Assembly (NCBI GenBank): GCA_025360105.1 | Contig: JANYCT010000049.1 | Coordinates: 1-36,306, forward strand | Direction of reading: 5' to 3' | Length of the DNA stretch: 36,306 bases | Source: Actinomycetes bacterium | GTDB lineage: Bacteria > Actinomycetota > Acidimicrobiia > Acidimicrobiales > Ilumatobacteraceae | Part shown: positions 1-7,076 of the stretch, one piece after another | Layout of the letters: each line of letters starts with the position of its first letter | Numbering within the stretch: position 1 is the first letter of the stretch | Notes under the pieces: model-generated | Told to the model about the DNA's origin: nothing | Database searches by the model: none | The model's input: only the letters and a program-made list of their open reading frames with translations | Translations under genes and position numbers: made by a program

Positions 1-82
1 GTGTGAGGGTCCGCGAACGGGTGCAGGGATCCCGCCATCGTTGGAGTTGTTCTACGACTTCGACGATGAGGAGATCCCTGCG

Positions 83-1387
83 ATGGGTGACGGTAGTGGC
101 CTGGCCGAGGCGATGCTCGGCCTTGATGGTGTGCGTGTGACTGGAGTTCGAGAAGCTGACGGTGAAGTGACGATCGAGGTCGAGACGATCGAACCGCGAG
201 CGTGGTGTCAGCGGTGCGGATGCCGTGCCGAATCACAGGATCGGATGTGGGTCGATGTCCGCGATCTGGAGTGCTTCGGTCGGCCGACGCGGCTGCGGAT
301 CTGGAAGCGGCGGTGGCGTTGCCGGGAGCCGTTGTGTTCGGCGCGGACATGGACCGAACCACTCGAGTTCTTGGATGCCCAGGTCGTGTTGACACGGCGT
401 ACAGGTGCCGCAGCGTGCCGGCGTGTCGGCGAGCTCGCTCGGCCGGTGTCGCAAGTCGCGGACGAGTTCGGGGTGTGCTGGGAGACGATCATGAACGCGG
501 TGGTCGAGCACGGCTCCCCGCTCGTCGACGACCCGGATCGGATCGGTCGGGTCCGCCAGCTCGGTGTCGATGAGACATCGTTCCTTCGCGCCAACCGACA
601 CCATCACACGATCTACGCAACCGGTCTCGTCGACTTGGAAGGCCGCCGCCTGATCGACATGGTCGAGGGCAACGCAGCTGTTGACCTGCGGACATGGACC
701 GCCAACGCGGACCCGGCCTGGCTCGCGGGGATCGAAGTCGTGGCCACCGATCTGGCCCAGTCGTTCCGGGCGGGGTTGTCGCCGCACCTCGATCACTGCG
801 TGCGGGTCGCCGATCCGTTCCATGTGGTTCGTGTCGCGAACCGTTGCCTCGACGCGGTGCGCCGCCGGGTGCAGAACGACACACTGAAACATCGCGGCCG
901 AAAGGACGATCCGCTCTACAAGATCCGCAAGCTGTTGCTCACCGGGTCCGAACGACTCAACGAACGCGGCCGCGATCGGATGCTGCTCGGCCTGCGCGCC
1001 GGTGACCCGAATGACGAAGTCGTCGGAGCCTGGCTCGCCAAGGAGAGTGTTCGAGACGTGTACCTCGCCGGCAACTACGACGACGCAGCGGTGCTGTTGG
1101 ACAAAGCCATCGCCGGCTGCCAAGCCGACGAGGTCGCTGAGATCCGATCGCTCGGCAACACGCTCGCGTCGTGGCGAACCGAGATCCTCGCCCGGCATTC
1201 GACCGGCGCATCGAACGGGCCGACAGAGGGCCTGAACCTGTGCGTGAAGAAGGTCAAGCGATGCGGCCACGGCTTCCGTCGATTCGACAACTACCGGCTC
1301 CGAGTCCTGCTCCACACCGGTGGCGTCACCTGGCCCGAACAACCCTCACCACCACGCATCCGAACACGCTGCTCCCCACTCAGATGA
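83..1387 (+). CDS. ISL3-family transposase
   Basis: This is a DDE transposase that cuts and moves its own insertion sequence. Numbering from a possible TTG start at 41, an N-terminal zinc-finger-like module has Cys56, Cys59, Cys94 and Cys99 (CX2C...CX4C), followed by a helix-turn-helix-like stretch. The catalytic acids fit Asp175 (GVDETSF), Asp235 (ATDLAQSF) and Glu394 (NGPTEGLN), the order seen in ISL3 transposases. I prefer the ATG at 83 (434 aa) because AGGAG lies at 69-73; the in-frame TTG at 41 would add 14 residues. No frameshift is visible and all three catalytic residues are present, so the enzyme may be active. Confidence 0.88.
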   Translation: MGDGSGLAEAMLGLDGVRVTGVREADGEVTIEVETIEPRAWCQRCGCRAESQDRMWVDVRDLECFGRPTRLRIWKRRWRCREPLCSARTWTEPLEFLDAQVVLTRRTGAAACRRVGELARPVSQVADEFGVCWETIMNAVVEHGSPLVDDPDRIGRVRQLGVDETSFLRANRHHHTIYATGLVDLEGRRLIDMVEGNAAVDLRTWTANADPAWLAGIEVVATDLAQSFRAGLSPHLDHCVRVADPFHVVRVANRCLDAVRRRVQNDTLKHRGRKDDPLYKIRKLLLTGSERLNERGRDRMLLGLRAGDPNDEVVGAWLAKESVRDVYLAGNYDDAAVLLDKAIAGCQADEVAEIRSLGNTLASWRTEILARHSTGASNGPTEGLNLCVKKVKRCGHGFRRFDNYRLRVLLHTGGVTWPEQPSPPRIRTRCSPLR

Positions 1388-1395
1388 GAAGAGCC
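1379..1395. repeat. right terminal inverted repeat of the ISL3 element
   Basis: The sequence CTCAGATGAGAAGAGCC is the complement of a GGCTCTTC-type ISL3 end. The transposase stop codon is embedded in it. Only one end of the pair is in the window, so the repeat is recognised by type and not by a match to its partner. Confidence 0.6.
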
Positions 1396-1518
1396 AACAA
1401 AGGCGAGGCAGCATGCGGCCACATTTTGTGCTCGACGGGAGCGTTTGCTAGAGCCCGTCATGCTTGTCCACACCGCTTTGCACGCTGCTCATTATGACCC
1501 AACTCTCGACAACGAGTT

Positions 1519-1536
1519 GATTCTCGTTTGAGAATC
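1519..1536. repeat. 18-bp palindrome in the IS-integrase gap
   Basis: The gap 1396-1632 holds no convincing gene. It contains a perfect inverted repeat, GATTCTC-GTTT-GAGAATC, in an AT-richer patch. The form resembles Fur-family operators, but no start codon lies close downstream on either strand. It could be a small hairpin, a relic operator or chance. It lies beyond the 3' end of the integrase gene and has no T-run, so it is not a clear terminator. Confidence 0.35.
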
Positions 1537-1632
1537 GTTCAGAAACTACGATCTGCGTTGAATAGTTGTTGCGAATTAAAACAGCCCCTAAACCGCGTGG
1601 GCAAGAGTAACACTGCATGTTGAATCCTCGCC

Positions 1633-2817
1633 TCACAGCACCTTCCCGAGTACATGACCGCCGGACACCGTGGGTTTGATGCGGTGGCGATAGTGCTTCT
1701 GGAGCATTCGGAGGTCCCGGTGGCCGAGTTGGTCGGCGACCTGCTCGATCGGCATGCCGGCATCGGCCATGAGGCTGGCGGCGGAGTGGCGGAGCAGGTT
1801 CGGGGTCCATGTCCCGTCAATGCCTGACGCGGCCACGACTCGGTTGAATTCGTTGCGTATTGCCTTCGGGTCGGTGGGTCGTCCGGTGGGCGAGGTGAAG
1901 ACCAGTCCCTCGACGTCGCACCAGTGCGTCCCCATCATCGCCCGCGTCGCGTTCTGCTGCGCGCGGTGTCGGGTGAGGGCGTCGAGAACGGGGTACGGTG
2001 CATCGAGGCTTCGGATACTGCCGGGTGTTTTTGTCTCGCCGACCGTCGCTGCGCCGGTCTGGTCGACCTTTCGAGCCCGCCAGACGTGGATGATCCCTTT
2101 GTCGAAGTCGATGTCATCCCATGCGAGGCCGGCCGCCTCGCCGGGTCTCAGTCCGAGGTAGAGCATCGTGACCCACATCGCTTCGAGGTCCGTTCCTGCG
2201 CCGGCTGTGAGGAGTTGTTTGGCTTGCGCGAGCGTCAGCGACTTGCCGGTCTTTGGGACGGCAGCGCATGCAGGTAGTTCGACGACGGTTGTGATGTTGC
2301 GTGTGACGAGATCTCGGCGCTGCGCCCACGACAACGCTTGGTTGAGCGTAGAACGCAGCTTGATGAGCGAACTGCGAGACAGCGCTCCGCGTGGCGTGCC
2401 TCTGCGTCCGGTTCGCTTCGTGGTAGCGACCATGGGCTGCGCTCGGCGAAGGAACGCTGCTTCGACCTGGTCGGCGGTCAAGGTACGCACTTTGAGAGAT
2501 CCGATTTCGTCGACGAGGATCGCGATCGCCCACCGGTGGCCAGCGAGTCGGGAGGGCGAGAGGTTCCGGTTGGGGAGTGCCTTGTCGGCCCACATGATCA
2601 AAAGGTCCTCGACGGTAATGGCTCCTGGGGTAACCGGTAGGCCGTCGTCGGCTGTTCGGCGAAGAGCGTTCAGTTGTTTGCGTGCATCGGTTTTGGTGCG
2701 GGCCGACACCGTGTGTGGCGTGCCGTCGACGATGATCCGGCCAACCCAGCGGTCACGATCCTCACGGTAAAACAGCGATCCTTCGCCGCGTCCTCGGCGA
2801 ATCTCACTTCGTGCCAA
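1633..2817 (-). CDS. tyrosine site-specific integrase
   Basis: This phage/ICE-type integrase would recombine an element with its chromosomal attachment site. The 394 residues show an N-terminal AP2-like arm-binding region (about 12-60), a core-binding SAM-like domain (about 68-180) and a catalytic domain (about 190-385). Catalytic positions fit Arg224 (LGLRPGEAAG), Lys263, Arg343 (NLLRHSA), His366 (LGHRD) and Tyr376 (KHYRHR). The first His of the usual HxxR motif is Asn340 here, a substitution that is tolerated in some family members. The TTG start at 2817 is supported by the strong purine run GGGAGGGGG about five bases upstream. The gene reads away from the tmRNA 3' fragment at 2989-3015, with its 5' end about 170 bp from it, as in integrases that target RNA genes. 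No excisionase is visible in the window. Confidence 0.9.
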   Translation of the reverse strand: MARSEIRRGRGEGSLFYREDRDRWVGRIIVDGTPHTVSARTKTDARKQLNALRRTADDGLPVTPGAITVEDLLIMWADKALPNRNLSPSRLAGHRWAIAILVDEIGSLKVRTLTADQVEAAFLRRAQPMVATTKRTGRRGTPRGALSRSSLIKLRSTLNQALSWAQRRDLVTRNITTVVELPACAAVPKTGKSLTLAQAKQLLTAGAGTDLEAMWVTMLYLGLRPGEAAGLAWDDIDFDKGIIHVWRARKVDQTGAATVGETKTPGSIRSLDAPYPVLDALTRHRAQQNATRAMMGTHWCDVEGLVFTSPTGRPTDPKAIRNEFNRVVAASGIDGTWTPNLLRHSAASLMADAGMPIEQVADQLGHRDLRMLQKHYRHRIKPTVSGGHVLGKVL

Positions 2818-2988
2818 TTGTGCCCCCTCCCAGGTTCCATCCCTGACACCTTGTCTGACACTCTACGGGCGCAAACAGCGGCGAACTCACAAGAACCGCA
2901 CATGCCGGAAATACGCATCTAGCTGGACGTATATGAACAACAGTGAACGGTGGCGAACGGCATTTCAGTCTATGGCATGGAAGGGGTC

Positions 2989-3015
2989 AGGGGTTCGATT
3001 CCCCTCAGCTCCACC
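2989..3015 (+). other. ssrA: 3' end of tmRNA (ssrA): probable att site of the integrative element
   Basis: A T-arm (AGGGG-TTCGATT-CCCCT, 2989-3005) is followed by the acceptor strand CAGCTCC, discriminator A and CC (3006-3015). The acceptor would pair with the GGGGCTG or GGAGCTG that begins tmRNAs, and CAGCTCCACC is the 3' end known from actinobacterial ssrA. Nothing upstream resembles a 5' acceptor strand, a tag reading frame or the pseudoknots, so this is only a fragment. Integrases that target ssrA leave such a copy of its 3' end at the far side of the element, and the neighbouring integrase fits this. The remainder of 2818-3194 holds no gene I can support. Confidence 0.72.
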
Positions 3016-3194
3016 CTCATCTCGACAAGGTGCATCGGTTTGTGCGTGTGCTGTGCGCCCCGCTCAATGCCGCCGCACCACGCGCGACGCCCCACCGTTA
3101 CGACTGCGCGTTATGGGCTGCTTCGTAAGCCGCTTTCCGCCGGCGTTGATCCGGCTGATGGGTAGACTGCATCGCCGTGCAGGAAAGGTGGGTC

Positions 3195-3656
3195 GTGACG
3201 CAAGAGCCGGAAGCGATGACCACAGAGCCGGAAGCGATGACCGCAATCGAACACGATCAATTGCGGCTGGCGATCAACCTTGCCGTTGCAGCGAGGCTGA
3301 GCGCGTATGCCCGCTACTCCAAATTCGCAATGGGCGCGTCCATCGTTGGCGCCGACGGGCGAACGACGCGCGGTGTGCTCGTGGAGAACGTGTCGCTCGG
3401 CCTGTCCATGTGCGCTGAACGCGTCGCGTTGTTCACTGCGGTCACCGAGGCGATTGCACCCGCGCTACTCGCTGTGTGTGCCCCGCGAACGGCCGGCCAG
3501 CTCACGTTTCCCTGCGGCGCGTGTCTCCAAGTCGCGCTCGAAGTGGCAGGTGGCGAACTGCTCGTCGTTGCGGTCGATACCAACGGCACCTACGAGGTAG
3601 TCACGCTGACGTCGCTGTTACCCCGCGCCCCCAAGCGGCACACGCCCGTCACGTGA
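3195..3656 (+). CDS. cdd: cytidine deaminase
   Basis: This enzyme deaminates cytidine and deoxycytidine to uridine and deoxyuridine in pyrimidine salvage. The zinc site of the small homotetrameric CDA family is intact: Cys73-Ala-Glu75 (SMCAERVAL) and Cys107/Cys110 (PCGACLQ), numbered from the GTG at 3195. That start follows the Shine-Dalgarno AGGAAAGG at 3181-3188. An upstream in-frame GTG at 3177 has no such site. The protein is about 153 aa, slightly longer than the usual ~130 aa because the N-terminus carries two copies of EPEAMT(T/A), encoded by a 21-bp tandem repeat at 3204-3245. It is the first complete gene right of the presumed attachment site and so probably chromosomal. Confidence 0.92.
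   Translation: MTQEPEAMTTEPEAMTAIEHDQLRLAINLAVAARLSAYARYSKFAMGASIVGADGRTTRGVLVENVSLGLSMCAERVALFTAVTEAIAPALLAVCAPRTAGQLTFPCGACLQVALEVAGGELLVVAVDTNGTYEVVTLTSLLPRAPKRHTPVT
3204..3245 (+). repeat. two-copy 21-bp tandem repeat in the 5' end of cdd
   Basis: Copies at 3204-3224 and 3225-3245 differ at one base (near the end of the unit). They encode EPEAMTT and EPEAMTA. Both lie before the conserved deaminase fold, so copy-number change would alter only the N-terminal tail. Confidence 0.85.
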
Positions 3657-3830
3657 CTTCTGGCGGGGTGACGCTCGGCGACCGAGCACGTTGAGACGTC
3701 GTCGAACGCAACGACACGCCGTAAGGGTGCAGGTTCGTGCACGCGTTTACGACTGGACCGAGCGCAAGCACGGCGACGCCATCGCCGTCTCCAACAGGCC
3801 AATTGCGGCCATTCCGGATAAGTTGCTCAC

Positions 3831-5273
3831 ATGTTTTCTTCCGTGCGCGTCGTCCACGTGGCCGACCTCTCCGACACCGAACTTGCCTCGCTCGGCATCG
3901 CTCGCGGCGACACGCTGCAGACGGCTGAGTGGTTCGTTCGCCCCGATCCATTGCGTCCAGAAGCGGTGCGGATGCCCCGCGAAACGGCCGTGGTTGGTGC
4001 GTTCACCCACATCCGTGTGATCCAATCCTCGCTCGCTGCGATCGTGGCGACCGCCGGAGTTCGCTTTACCGATGTGCCGGCGATCGTCGAGTGCAGCACC
4101 ACCGACGGCAGCGTGATCGTCACTGCGATCGAACCCGATCGCCTGCGTAGCGTCGCCGAGCACCGCCGTTTCCTCGACCGCCTCGCCGCTCCGGCTGCGC
4201 GCCAAACCGGCAGCATCGGCGTGGGAATCGTCGGCTACGGGCCGTTCGGGGGGATGGGTTACACCCATGGGCTGGCGGCGACGGAGACTGACGGGCTTCA
4301 CCTCGCCGGTATCTGCGACACGAACGCCGAGCGGCGTCAGGCTGCACTGGCGGATTTTCCGGACGTCCGTGCGCACACCGAACTCGAATCGTTGGGCGGC
4401 GACGACAACGTCGGCGTGGTCATCGTTGCGACTCCGCCGGTGCTGCACGCCCCGATCGCCCTTGCGTTGCTGCGCGCCGGAAAGCACGTGGTTGTCGAGA
4501 AGCCGATGTGTCTCACGGCCGCCGACGCCGACATGCTGCTGAGCGAAGCCGCCGCCGTACACCGGACCATCACTGTGCACCAGAGCCGCCGCTGGGATGG
4601 CGATTACCTTGCGCTGCGACGGGCGATCGACGCCGGCACGATTGGCGACGTTTTCAACGTCGAGACCTTCGTCGGATCGTTCGAGCACCCGTGTCGCTGG
4701 TGGCACAGCGATGAAGCCCTCTCCGGCGGGGCGGTGTACGACTGGGGATCTCACCACATCGATTGGATCCTGCAAATATTCGGCGGGCCGCCAGACTCCG
4801 TGCGAGCGTCGTCACACAAGCGTGTGTGGCGCGACGTGACCAACTCGGACCAGATCGACGTACAGATGCGTTGGGCCGACGGGCGTGAAGCGCGGTTTAT
4901 CCAGAGCGATGTCGCCGCCATCCGTAAACCGAAGTTCTTCGTCCAGGGAACCGCAGGCACAATTGCAGCTGACTATCGACCGGTGGTCACCGACGAACTC
5001 GTCGCTGGCCGCGGCCATGTGCCGACCAGTTGGCACCACGCCGAGGTGGCCTCGACGTTGCGTGTTGCGCAGTACGAGCCGGGCTATGGAATCGTCGAGA
5101 TGACCTTGCCTCCGGTCCGCACGGCTGGTTGGCCTTTCCATCGGGCGCTTGCCGATCATCTACTGCTCGGCGAACCCAGCCCGGTGCCTGCAGAGCAGTC
5201 CCGTGACGTGGTTGCGGTGCTCGAACGTGCGCACCGATCTGCGGCATGCGGGGCAGCGGTGTCGAGTGCCTGA
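3831..5273 (+). CDS. Gfo/Idh/MocA oxidoreductase with an unrecognised N-terminal domain
   Basis: An NAD(P)-dependent oxidoreductase of the glucose-fructose oxidoreductase/inositol dehydrogenase/MocA family; substrates are typically sugars, inositols or sugar-amine derivatives. The Rossmann fold starts near residue 128 with GVGIVGYGPFGG, followed by EKPMC (about 223-227) with the conserved lysine. The C-terminal sheet domain has GGAVYDWGSHHIDW (about 299-312), supplying likely catalytic Asp/His residues. Residues 1-125 are not part of the family fold, and I do not recognise them. The total of 480 aa is about 120 longer than usual. The ATG at 3831 has only a weak ribosome site, and a GTG at 3843 is an alternative. 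It is the first gene of a four-gene operon; the next start is 4 bases after its stop. Confidence 0.88.
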   Translation: MFSSVRVVHVADLSDTELASLGIARGDTLQTAEWFVRPDPLRPEAVRMPRETAVVGAFTHIRVIQSSLAAIVATAGVRFTDVPAIVECSTTDGSVIVTAIEPDRLRSVAEHRRFLDRLAAPAARQTGSIGVGIVGYGPFGGMGYTHGLAATETDGLHLAGICDTNAERRQAALADFPDVRAHTELESLGGDDNVGVVIVATPPVLHAPIALALLRAGKHVVVEKPMCLTAADADMLLSEAAAVHRTITVHQSRRWDGDYLALRRAIDAGTIGDVFNVETFVGSFEHPCRWWHSDEALSGGAVYDWGSHHIDWILQIFGGPPDSVRASSHKRVWRDVTNSDQIDVQMRWADGREARFIQSDVAAIRKPKFFVQGTAGTIAADYRPVVTDELVAGRGHVPTSWHHAEVASTLRVAQYEPGYGIVEMTLPPVRTAGWPFHRALADHLLLGEPSPVPAEQSRDVVAVLERAHRSAACGAAVSSA

Positions 5274-5277
5274 GACG

Positions 5278-6219
5278 ATGAGCCAGCCGGTCACGATCGG
5301 CGTGCTCGGTGGCAGATCCTGGATCGCCAACGAAGCTGTGATCCCTGCAATCCACGCCAGCACCGGCGCCACGTTGGGAAGCATCGGTTCGCGCTCCGGT
5401 TCGATCGGCTACGCCGATGTGCTTGCCGATCCTTCGGTTGATGCCGTGTACATCGCGCTCCCGAACGATATGCACTTCGAATGGGTGCTGGCCGCCGCAG
5501 CAGCACACAAACACGTGTTGTGTGAGAAGCCGATCGGGGTTTCACACGCCGAAGTCCACGCTATGGCAGCGGCATGCGACGCCGCACGAGTGTTGCTGGT
5601 CGAGGCATACATGACACCGTTCCATCCTCGGAGCGCAACGATCGACGCATGCCTGCGTTCGGGTGAACTCGGCGAGATCCGGCATCTCGACGCTGCGTTC
5701 ACCTTCTGTCTCGCGCAGGTCGACAACTACCGCTGGTCGGCCGAGCATGGTGGGGGAGCGCTCCTCGATGTCGGGATCTACTGCCTCTCGCCGCTGCTGA
5801 CGGCAATGGGGGGGCCACCGTCGATAGTTGCAGCGCAGTCCACCGCTAGCGGCAACGTCGATGCCACCACGGCCGTCTGGCTCGAGTGGTCGACTGGAGC
5901 AACCGCTTCGGTGGTCACCTCGATCGAACTGGCCGAGCGTCAGTCACTGCTCGTCTGCGGTACCAAGGGCAGCCTCACCGTCGATCGACCGTTCACCCCC
6001 GGCGAGCAGGACACCTCGTTCTCGATCACTCGACCAGACGGCACGATCGAGCGCCGGACGACGGCTGGTGGCAACTGCTACCTTGCGATGATCGAGGCGT
6101 TTACCGATGCGGTGCGCGGGCGGACGATATGGCCACGACCCCTAGGTGAAGCGGTCATCATGGCCGAACTGTGCGACAGAATCCGCACAGCCGCCCTAGC
6201 AGCAGGAGCAACACCGTGA
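5278..6219 (+). CDS. Gfo/Idh/MocA oxidoreductase, second copy
   Basis: A shorter, standard-architecture member of the same family (313 aa). The nucleotide-binding segment begins at VTIGVLGGRSWIANEA, an altered dinucleotide loop (GGRSW instead of GxGxxG). CEKPIGVS carries the conserved EKP. HGGGALLDVGIYCLSPLL fits the active-site region of the C-terminal domain. The ATG at 5278 lies 4 bases after the previous stop. The frame stays open upstream to 5149, but that stretch overlaps the end of the previous gene and is unlike the family. Adjacent paralogues suggest either sequential oxidation steps or a heteromeric enzyme. The stop overlaps the next start in GTGA. Confidence 0.87.
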   Translation: MSQPVTIGVLGGRSWIANEAVIPAIHASTGATLGSIGSRSGSIGYADVLADPSVDAVYIALPNDMHFEWVLAAAAAHKHVLCEKPIGVSHAEVHAMAAACDAARVLLVEAYMTPFHPRSATIDACLRSGELGEIRHLDAAFTFCLAQVDNYRWSAEHGGGALLDVGIYCLSPLLTAMGGPPSIVAAQSTASGNVDATTAVWLEWSTGATASVVTSIELAERQSLLVCGTKGSLTVDRPFTPGEQDTSFSITRPDGTIERRTTAGGNCYLAMIEAFTDAVRGRTIWPRPLGEAVIMAELCDRIRTAALAAGATP

Positions 6220-7076
6220 CCTCATCGGAGCACATGGTCGAAGTCGCACCTGGTGTGCAACTTCGAATCATCGCCGACAACCTTGATGCGACTCAGGTCC
6301 CGTTTCTGCTCGTGCACGGCCTCGCCTCGAACGCCCGACTGTGGGACGGGGTCGCCGTTGTGCTCGCCGCCGCCGGCCATCCCGTAGTGGCGGTCGATCA
6401 ACGTGGCCACGGCCGGTCGAGCAAGCCCGATGGAGGCTACGGATTCGACACGATCGTCGCTGACCTCGTGGCGCTCATCGCATCGCTCGGATGGGTTCGG
6501 CCCGTCGTGGTGGGCCAGTCATGGGGAGGCAACGTCGTCGTCGAGCTTGGCGCGACCCATCCACATCTCGCCGGCGCGATCGCAGCCGTCGACGGCGGGT
6601 TCATCGAATTGGGCGATCGCTTCTCCAGCTGGGACGAATGTCGTGCAGCATTGGCGCCACCGCGACTCATCGGCACACCGGTCGCCACGATGGAACGATG
6701 GATTCGTGAGGGCCACTCGAGTTGGCCAGAAACCGGCATTGTTGGCTCGATGGCAAATTTCGAGGTCCGAGCCGATGGCACGATCGCACCCTGGCTCACC
6801 TTCGAGCGACACATGATGATCCTCGAGGCGCTCTACGCGCACCGCCCGTCGCAGCGGTACCCGCAGCTTGCCGTGCCGACACTGCTCATTCCTGCAGACA
6901 CAGGCGACGTGGCCTGGACGCACGACAAGAGCGCCGCCGTCGATGCGGCGCTGGCCCTGCTGAAACACGGGCGGGTGCGATGGTTCTCACCAGCCGACCA
7001 CGACATCCACGCGCAGCACCCGGTCGAGTTGGCCGAGGTATTGATTGATCTCTCACAACAAGGACGTGCTCGATGA
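6216..7076 (+). CDS. alpha/beta hydrolase
   Basis: A serine hydrolase of the alpha/beta fold, likely acting on an ester, lactone or similar bond. The oxyanion strand is LLVHGLASN. The nucleophile elbow is GQSWGG. A late Asp is in the ADTGD region, and the catalytic His fits ADHDIHAQHP near the C-terminus. The GTG at 6216 overlaps the upstream stop by 4 bases and is preceded by AGGAG. An ATG at 6234 is an alternative. The product is 286 aa, a normal family length, with no signal peptide, so cytoplasmic. Overlap on both sides (ATGA to the next gene) indicates strict co-translation. A lactonase-type step after a dehydrogenase would be chemically sensible, but this is inference. Confidence 0.88.
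   Translation: MTSSEHMVEVAPGVQLRIIADNLDATQVPFLLVHGLASNARLWDGVAVVLAAAGHPVVAVDQRGHGRSSKPDGGYGFDTIVADLVALIASLGWVRPVVVGQSWGGNVVVELGATHPHLAGAIAAVDGGFIELGDRFSSWDECRAALAPPRLIGTPVATMERWIREGHSSWPETGIVGSMANFEVRADGTIAPWLTFERHMMILEALYAHRPSQRYPQLAVPTLLIPADTGDVAWTHDKSAAVDAALALLKHGRVRWFSPADHDIHAQHPVELAEVLIDLSQQGRAR

Larger units (their letters stand above)
1..1395 (+). mobile_element. ISL3-family insertion sequence, left end outside window
   Basis: The element holds one ISL3-type transposase gene. Its right end is taken as position 1395, where the sequence CTCAGATGAGAAGAGCC ends. Read on the other strand this begins GGCTCTTC, the usual start of actinobacterial ISL3 terminal repeats. The transposase stop codon (1385-1387) lies inside this terminal repeat. 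The matching left repeat is not in the window. An 8-base match, GTGAGGGT at 3-10 against its complement at 1342-1349, suggests the true left end is only about 45 bases upstream of base 1. The 8-bp target duplication expected for ISL3 elements cannot be checked. The element sits inside the presumed integrative element that ends near 3015. Confidence 0.8.

Noticed and set aside
233-1342. Long open frame antisense to the transposase
   Set aside because: It mirrors a well-supported ISL3 transposase, has no family features and is a codon-bias shadow.
2925-3015. A complete tRNA gene
   Set aside because: No 5' acceptor strand, D-arm or anticodon arm pairs with the visible 3' end.
3146-3168. Sigma-70-type promoter for cytidine deaminase (TTGATC ... 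TAGACT)
   Set aside because: The spacer is only 11 bases; TAGACT alone may be a -10 box but no fitting -35 is seen.
2943-3418. Small open frames over the tmRNA fragment (VRGSIPLSS-type translation)
   Set aside because: This wording is the known false translation of a T-arm and acceptor end; the region is an RNA gene remnant.
3747-4775. 342-codon open frame on the minus strand across the first Gfo/Idh/MocA gene
   Set aside because: The plus-strand protein has clear cofactor and catalytic motifs; the antisense product is rich in Arg, His and Asp with no domain.
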